NCBI RefSeq assembly: GCF_900104795.1
Contig: NZ_FNTG01000002.1
Location: forward strand, 2,170,001-2,234,000
Source of the DNA: Burkholderia sp. WP9
GTDB lineage: Bacteria > Pseudomonadota > Gammaproteobacteria > Burkholderiales > Burkholderiaceae
Reading direction: 5' to 3'
Length of the DNA: 64,000 bases
The notes beneath the pieces were generated by a model that was given only the letters and a program-made list of their open reading frames with translations, was not told the origin of the DNA and searched no databases. Made by a program: the position numbers and the translations under genes. Shown here one piece after another: positions 60,744-64,000 of this stretch; the first letter of the stretch is position 1, and each line of letters starts with the position of its first letter.

Positions 60744-62900
60744 TTATTTGCCGGCTGTCGCCACGCCGCCGAGCAATCCGCCGACGAGGTTCGTCACCGG
60801 CGCAAGCGGGTTCTTGCTGGTCGAGCCGCTGCTGCCTGTGCCGCTCGCTGAGCCGCCGGTCAATCCGCTGACAAGACCCGTGAGCGGATTGGCGGGCGTG
60901 CTTCCTTGCGAGGCGCCATTGAGTGCGCCCGTCACGCCGCTCGTCAACGAGCCGACCAGGGTCACGACGGGCGCGAGCGGACTGCTCGTGCCGGTCGTCC
61001 CACCCAATGAGCCGACCTTGCCGAGGAGCCCTGTGACGGGTGCCAGCAGACCGGCAGCGCCGCCTGTGCCGCTGGAACCTCCGGTAGCGCCGCCCAGCGA
61101 TCCGAGGTTGCCGATCAGGCCAGTCAACGGCGGAATGGAGACGCCGCCCGAACTGCCAGTGCCGCCGAGTCCGCCGAGCGGCCCGAGCAAACCCGTGATC
61201 GGCGCGAGCGGATTGGTGGTCGCGCCAGTGAGCAATCCGGCCGCACTCGTGACGGTGTTACCCAATTGGCTCACGATTCCGCCGACATCTTTGCCGACCT
61301 GATCACCCGTGGCTCCCGACACTTTTACCCCGGCCGCATTGAGTCCGTTGCCGAGCGTGCCAAGCAGCTTGTCCAGCGGCGTGCCGAGGCCCGTCGCGTT
61401 GCCGATGGTCTGCGTCGTGTTGGAGACGGCTAGGGTGATCGGGTTGATCGCGGAACTGAGTCCGGTCTCGAGTTGCTGGACCGGCGCGCTGGAGAGCGTG
61501 GTGTTCAATCCCGCTCCGACAGAACCGACACCGCTGCCCACGCCATCGACGATGCTGCCGAGCGTCGAAGTCACCGGAGAGAGGGGTTTGAGCGGGCCGC
61601 TCGAGAGACTCGACACCGCACCGCCAAGTGCGGTGACGGCAGCACCGGCATTCGAGATGACGCCCGTGGTGGAGTTCAGCGTCGGGCCGAGCGGATTGGC
61701 CGCGCTACCCAGGGTGCCGAGGCCGGCGGCGGTGCCGTTACCCAGCACCTTCACGCCGTTGCCGAGGTCGGTGAGAGCGGTGCCAACGCCGGCGGTCGTT
61801 GCCCCGTTCACGCCAGGAATCGACGTGCCCGTGACCTTGGTGCCGGTATCGGCGACTGTGGTGCCGACTGCCGTGATGAGATTGCTAGCTTGGGTGACGA
61901 CAGTGCCGATGGGGGTGGAAGAGGTACCGGAGGTGCCGGAAGTACCCGAGGTGCCGGACGTACCCGAGGTGCCGGACGTACCCGAGGTACCCGAGGTGCC
62001 CGAGGTGCCCGAAGTACCCGAGGTACCCGAGGTACCCGAGGTACCCGAAGTACCCGAAGTACCCGAAGTACCCGAAGTACCCGAAGTACCCGAAGTACCC
62101 GAAGTACCCGAAGTACCCGAAGTGCCCGAAGTGCCCGAAGTACCCGAGGTACCCGAGGTACCCGAGGTACCCGAGGTACCCGAGGTACCCGAGGTACCCG
62201 AAGTGCCCGAAGTGCCCGAAGTGCCCGAAGTGCCCGAAGTGCCCGAAGTGCCCGAAGTGCCCGAAGTACCCGAAGTACCCGAAGTGCCCGAGGTACCCGA
62301 AGTGCCCGAAGTACCGGAAGTACCCGACGTCCCGGAAGTGCCCGACGTTCCGGAAGTACCCGAAGTACCCGAAGTACCCGAAGTACCCGAAGTACCCGAA
62401 GTACCCGAAGTACCCGAAGTACCCGAGGTACCCGAAGTACCCGAGGTACCCGAGGTACCCGAAGTACCCGAGGTACCCGAGGTACCCGAGGTACCCGAAG
62501 TGCCCGAAGTACCCGAAGTACCCGAAGTCCCGGAAGTACCCGACGTCCCGGAAGTGCCCGACGTTCCGGAAGTGCCCGACGTACCCGAGGTACCCGAAGT
62601 GCCCGAAGTGCCCGACGTACCCGAGGTACCCGAAGTGCCCGAAGTGCCCGAAGTGCCCGAAGTGCCCGAAGTGCCCGAAGTGCCCGAAGTGCCCGAAGTG
62701 CCCGAAGTGCCCGAAGTACCGGAAGTACCGGAAGTACCCGACGTCCCGGAAGTGCCGGACGTGCCCGAGGAAGTGCCCGAAGTGCCCCCCAGTCCGCCCC
62801 CACCGATACTTGGGGTATGAAGTGTCGATCCGCAACCGTAGAGCGCGAGTAATGTGGATGTCGCAACAGCGATGGCTGTCCGACCGGCAAGTTTCTTCAT
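60744..62900 (-). CDS. Lipoprotein with about 96 Gly-Thr-Ser (collagen-like) repeats
   Basis: A 718-residue protein. The signal ends in a lipobox-like LLALYGC (Cys23). Residues 39-327 are Gly-Thr-Ser triplets, about 96 copies, interrupted by a single extra Ser at 45. Gly at every third position is collagen-like, but there is no Pro in the tract, so a classical triple helix is uncertain; the Thr and Ser residues could carry O-glycans. The C-terminal about 390 residues are rich in Gly, Leu, Val and Thr with loose repeats (GLLGPLGGLGG, NPLAPVTNLVGGLLGG) and Pro. The start MKKLAG is chosen for the signal. Transcribed from a sigma54 promoter 38 nt upstream with the same enhancer-like site as the exopolysaccharide genes, so it is probably a surface or matrix component. 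Confidence 0.85.
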   Translation of the reverse strand: MKKLAGRTAIAVATSTLLALYGCGSTLHTPSIGGGGLGGTSGTSSGTSGTSGTSGTSGTSGTSGTSGTSGTSGTSGTSGTSGTSGTSGTSGTSGTSGTSGTSGTSGTSGTSGTSGTSGTSGTSGTSGTSGTSGTSGTSGTSGTSGTSGTSGTSGTSGTSGTSGTSGTSGTSGTSGTSGTSGTSGTSGTSGTSGTSGTSGTSGTSGTSGTSGTSGTSGTSGTSGTSGTSGTSGTSGTSGTSGTSGTSGTSGTSGTSGTSGTSGTSGTSGTSGTSGTSGTSGTSGTSGTSGTSGTSGTSGTSGTSGTSGTSGTSGTSGTSGTSGTSGTSSTPIGTVVTQASNLITAVGTTVADTGTKVTGTSIPGVNGATTAGVGTALTDLGNGVKVLGNGTAAGLGTLGSAANPLGPTLNSTTGVISNAGAAVTALGGAVSSLSSGPLKPLSPVTSTLGSIVDGVGSGVGSVGAGLNTTLSSAPVQQLETGLSSAINPITLAVSNTTQTIGNATGLGTPLDKLLGTLGNGLNAAGVKVSGATGDQVGKDVGGIVSQLGNTVTSAAGLLTGATTNPLAPITGLLGPLGGLGGTGSSGGVSIPPLTGLIGNLGSLGGATGGSSGTGGAAGLLAPVTGLLGKVGSLGGTTGTSSPLAPVVTLVGSLTSGVTGALNGASQGSTPANPLTGLVSGLTGGSASGTGSSGSTSKNPLAPVTNLVGGLLGGVATAGK
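61920..62786. repeat. 867-bp nonamer tandem repeat encoding Gly-Thr-Ser
   Basis: About 96 copies of a 9-bp unit (on the plus strand GAAGTACCC/GAGGTACCC/GAAGTGCCC variants). Synonymous changes cluster in blocks, for example a run of GAAGTGCCC at about 62200-62270 and again at 62640-62710, which points to repeated block duplication. No stop codon occurs in any of the six frames, so long false frames appear on both strands. Confidence 0.95.
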
Positions 62901-62937
62901 GATGTCCCCGTAGAACGACTGTTGATAGGGACATTCT

Positions 62938-62953
62938 TGCAAGATGCACGCCA
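62938..62953 (-). promoter_or_regulatory. Sigma54 promoter of the Gly-Thr-Ser lipoprotein operon
   Basis: On the minus strand: TGGCGTGCATCTTGCA. GG and GC are 12 bp apart with a perfect TTGCA at -12; it lies 38 nt before the start codon. Confidence 0.85.
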
Positions 62954-62959
62954 AGGTCT

Positions 62960-63060
62960 GTTGTGCTGTAACATTGATAATGAAAAGAATATATATCGAA
63001 TTTTATTGATATATATGAAATATAAATTGCAAAAACAGCAATTTATTCAACTCGACAAAA
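62960..63060. other. AT-rich spacer between enhancer-like site and promoter
   Basis: About 100 bp of very AT-rich sequence (TATATATCGAATTTTATTGATATATATG...) in an otherwise GC-rich window. It lies between the sigma54 promoter and the GTAACG repeats, where DNA bending, for example by IHF, is needed. A TATCAA half site is present, but a full IHF consensus is not. Confidence 0.5.
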
Positions 63061-63082
63061 TCATGTTCCGCTTGCGTGCTAC

Positions 63083-63106
63083 GTAACGCCGCAGCCTAAC
63101 GTAACA
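63083..63106 (-). promoter_or_regulatory. GTAACG-repeat upstream site of the Gly-Thr-Ser lipoprotein operon
   Basis: ACGTAACG (63081-63088) and TAACGTAACA (63097-63106) lie about 130-150 bp upstream of the sigma54 promoter. Same element as at 40333, 55349 and 59103. Nothing else is recognised between here and the Fur-like box. Confidence 0.62.
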
Positions 63107-63305
63107 GTGCAAACTGCCGTCAATCGATCGCGCAGCCAACTCTCACCGCGTTCGAGATCCCTTCGATACGTCTGAAAAAAATCATACGGATACCTAAAAC
63201 AATCAAAGCTGCCGCTGGCCAGAAGCAACGACCGTCGCCCACCCACCGCTACGCCCCCCGAATCACCATACAAAACTATCGAAAACTGTAAGGTCATTCC
63301 CAATC

Positions 63306-63324
63306 TTGATTGAGAATGATTCGC
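63306..63324 (+). promoter_or_regulatory. Fur-like box upstream of the ECF sigma gene
   Basis: TTGATTGAGAATGATTCGC matches the 19-bp Fur consensus at about 11 positions, including the central GA-AAT-ATT core, and lies some 50 nt before the start codon. Iron repression of an OrbS/MbaS-like sigma gene is expected in Burkholderia. Confidence 0.6.
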
Positions 63325-63372
63325 GTTTACGTTAGATTGGTGCCCTGTCCTTTGACAAAACGGAGCGAATCT

Positions 63373-64000
63373 ATGGCTGAGGTGCTTGTCCGGCGAGAGC
63401 CTTCAACAGCGATGCCTATAGCGGTTCTCAGCGCCGGCGGCGCCTGTCCCCCCGTCTCGCGCCGCACTCGCGCCCACCCGCGCCCGGTGAATTGGGAGAA
63501 GGGCACGCTGCTCGACGTGCTGATCGAGCACCGCCCGATGCTCGTCAACCTGGCGCGCGGTTTCGTGGGTTGCGCGAGTCTCGCGGAAGACGTGGTGCAC
63601 GACGTCTTCATCAAGCTGGTCGACTTTCCGGATCAGGACGCGGTGCGGCAACCGGTCGCCTACGTCACGCGCATGGTGCGCAACGCGTCGATCGACGCCT
63701 TTCGCCGCCAGAGCCTCGAAAACACCTATCACGCCGACGAAGACGACGGCCTGCACGTGCCATCACCGGAACCCTCGCCGGAAGCCGCGCTGCTCGTAAG
63801 GGACACGCTGCGGCACGTCTACAACGCGCTCGAGCAACTGCCGCCGCGCAGTCGCGCCGCATTCGAAATGGTGCGTTTGCGCGAAGAAACGCTGCAAAGC
63901 ACGGCGCGCGCACTCGACGTCTCGCAGACGCTGGTGCATTTCATGGTGCGCGACGCGGAGAAGCATTGCGCTGATTGCCTCGACGCCTGCAATCGCGGCG
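63373..64000 (+). CDS. ECF sigma factor, OrbS/MbaS-like (partial at window edge)
   Basis: The first 209 codons of an extracytoplasmic-function sigma factor. GGAG lies 7 nt before the ATG. After a variable N-terminus (AVLSAGGACPPVSRRTRAHPRPVNWEKG) comes region 2 (LLDVLIEHRPMLVNLARGFVGCASLAEDVVHDVFIKLVDF, VAYVTRMVRNASIDAFRRQ) and region 4 (VYNALEQLPPRSRAAFEMVRLREETLQSTARALDVSQTLVHFMVRDAEKHC). The sequence recalls OrbS/MbaS, which direct ornibactin/malleobactin siderophore genes; such genes would be expected to the right of the window. The stop codon is outside. Confidence 0.85.
   Translation, partial: MAEVLVRREPSTAMPIAVLSAGGACPPVSRRTRAHPRPVNWEKGTLLDVLIEHRPMLVNLARGFVGCASLAEDVVHDVFIKLVDFPDQDAVRQPVAYVTRMVRNASIDAFRRQSLENTYHADEDDGLHVPSPEPSPEAALLVRDTLRHVYNALEQLPPRSRAAFEMVRLREETLQSTARALDVSQTLVHFMVRDAEKHCADCLDACNRG

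Noticed and set aside
61920..62786. CRISPR array
   Set aside because: The 9-bp units are contiguous, without spacers, and code for Gly-Thr-Ser.
61309..62820. Long plus-strand frame with Pro-Glu-Val repeats
   Set aside because: It is the mirror of the 9-bp repeat, which has no stop in any frame. It lacks a ribosome site and signal peptide, while the minus-strand frame has both plus a promoter.
1..64000. tRNA or rRNA genes
   Set aside because: No cloverleaf-like or rRNA sequence was recognised in any intergenic gap by eye; a tRNAscan run would settle it.

Overview
The window looks like a chromosomal piece of a GC-rich beta-proteobacterium of the Burkholderiaceae, most like a soil or plant Paraburkholderia. 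Reasons: a Tat-exported class A beta-lactamase divergent from an AmpR/PenR-type regulator, DUF4148-type small secreted proteins, an OrbS/MbaS-like siderophore sigma factor at the right edge, and an E. coli-like WecC inside a Wza/Wzb/Wzc locus. The genus is inferred from gene content; no search was run.

Left third (1-21.8 kb): what appears to be one dedicated peptide-secretion system. Six small genes encode peptides with a shared double-glycine leader (pattern I-K-D-L...L-D-x-x-A-M-x-A-V-x-G-G) followed by unrelated, Asn-rich, mostly Cys-free cores. They surround an export operon: NodT-type outer-membrane lipoprotein, twin-FHA membrane protein, HlyD-type adaptor, cytoplasmic parvulin-type PPIase, a C39-peptidase ABC exporter carrying two N-terminal cyclic-nucleotide-binding-like domains, and a GAFTGA-type sigma54 activator. 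A membrane Ser/Thr kinase, a PP2C phosphatase, a caspase-FGE fusion, twin DUF4399 proteins and an LRAT-like protein complete it. Four of the six peptide genes have a correctly spaced sigma54 promoter (GG and GC 12 bp apart) close upstream, and so does the LRAT-like gene. The export operon has a sigma70 promoter instead. The kinase-FHA-phosphatase trio resembles the one that controls type VI secretion, here attached to a type I-like peptide exporter.

Middle (21.8-41.5 kb): mostly accessory housekeeping. It holds ampR/beta-lactamase, a TehA-like channel, a KaiC-like ATPase with a stand-alone receiver, a squalene/phytoene synthase-like enzyme, an acyltransferase, a sulfonate/nitrate-type ABC importer and a TctD/TctE-like two-component system. 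It also has a lysis cassette without a prophage: a TPR membrane protein, a GH108 endolysin and a 3-TM holin, in one direction behind a near-consensus sigma54 promoter.

Right third (40.3-63 kb): an exopolysaccharide system. The Wzx/Wzy-type operon runs leftward from an initiating undecaprenyl-phosphate sugar transferase through wza, wzb, wzc, wecC, wzx, wzy, a GT4, a lyase-like lipoprotein, an alpha/alpha-barrel protein and a WecG-family transferase. Beside it are a YjbH-like outer-membrane protein, a small lipoprotein, a lipoprotein with about 96 Gly-Thr-Ser repeats followed by an ICMT-like membrane protein, and a degenerate EAL protein. Four transcription units (EAL, EPS operon, yjbH, Gly-Thr-Ser lipoprotein) share one promoter design: a sigma54 promoter with GTAACG-type repeats about 120-160 bp upstream, suggesting one enhancer-binding protein encoded elsewhere. 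The window ends inside an iron-regulated ECF sigma factor gene.
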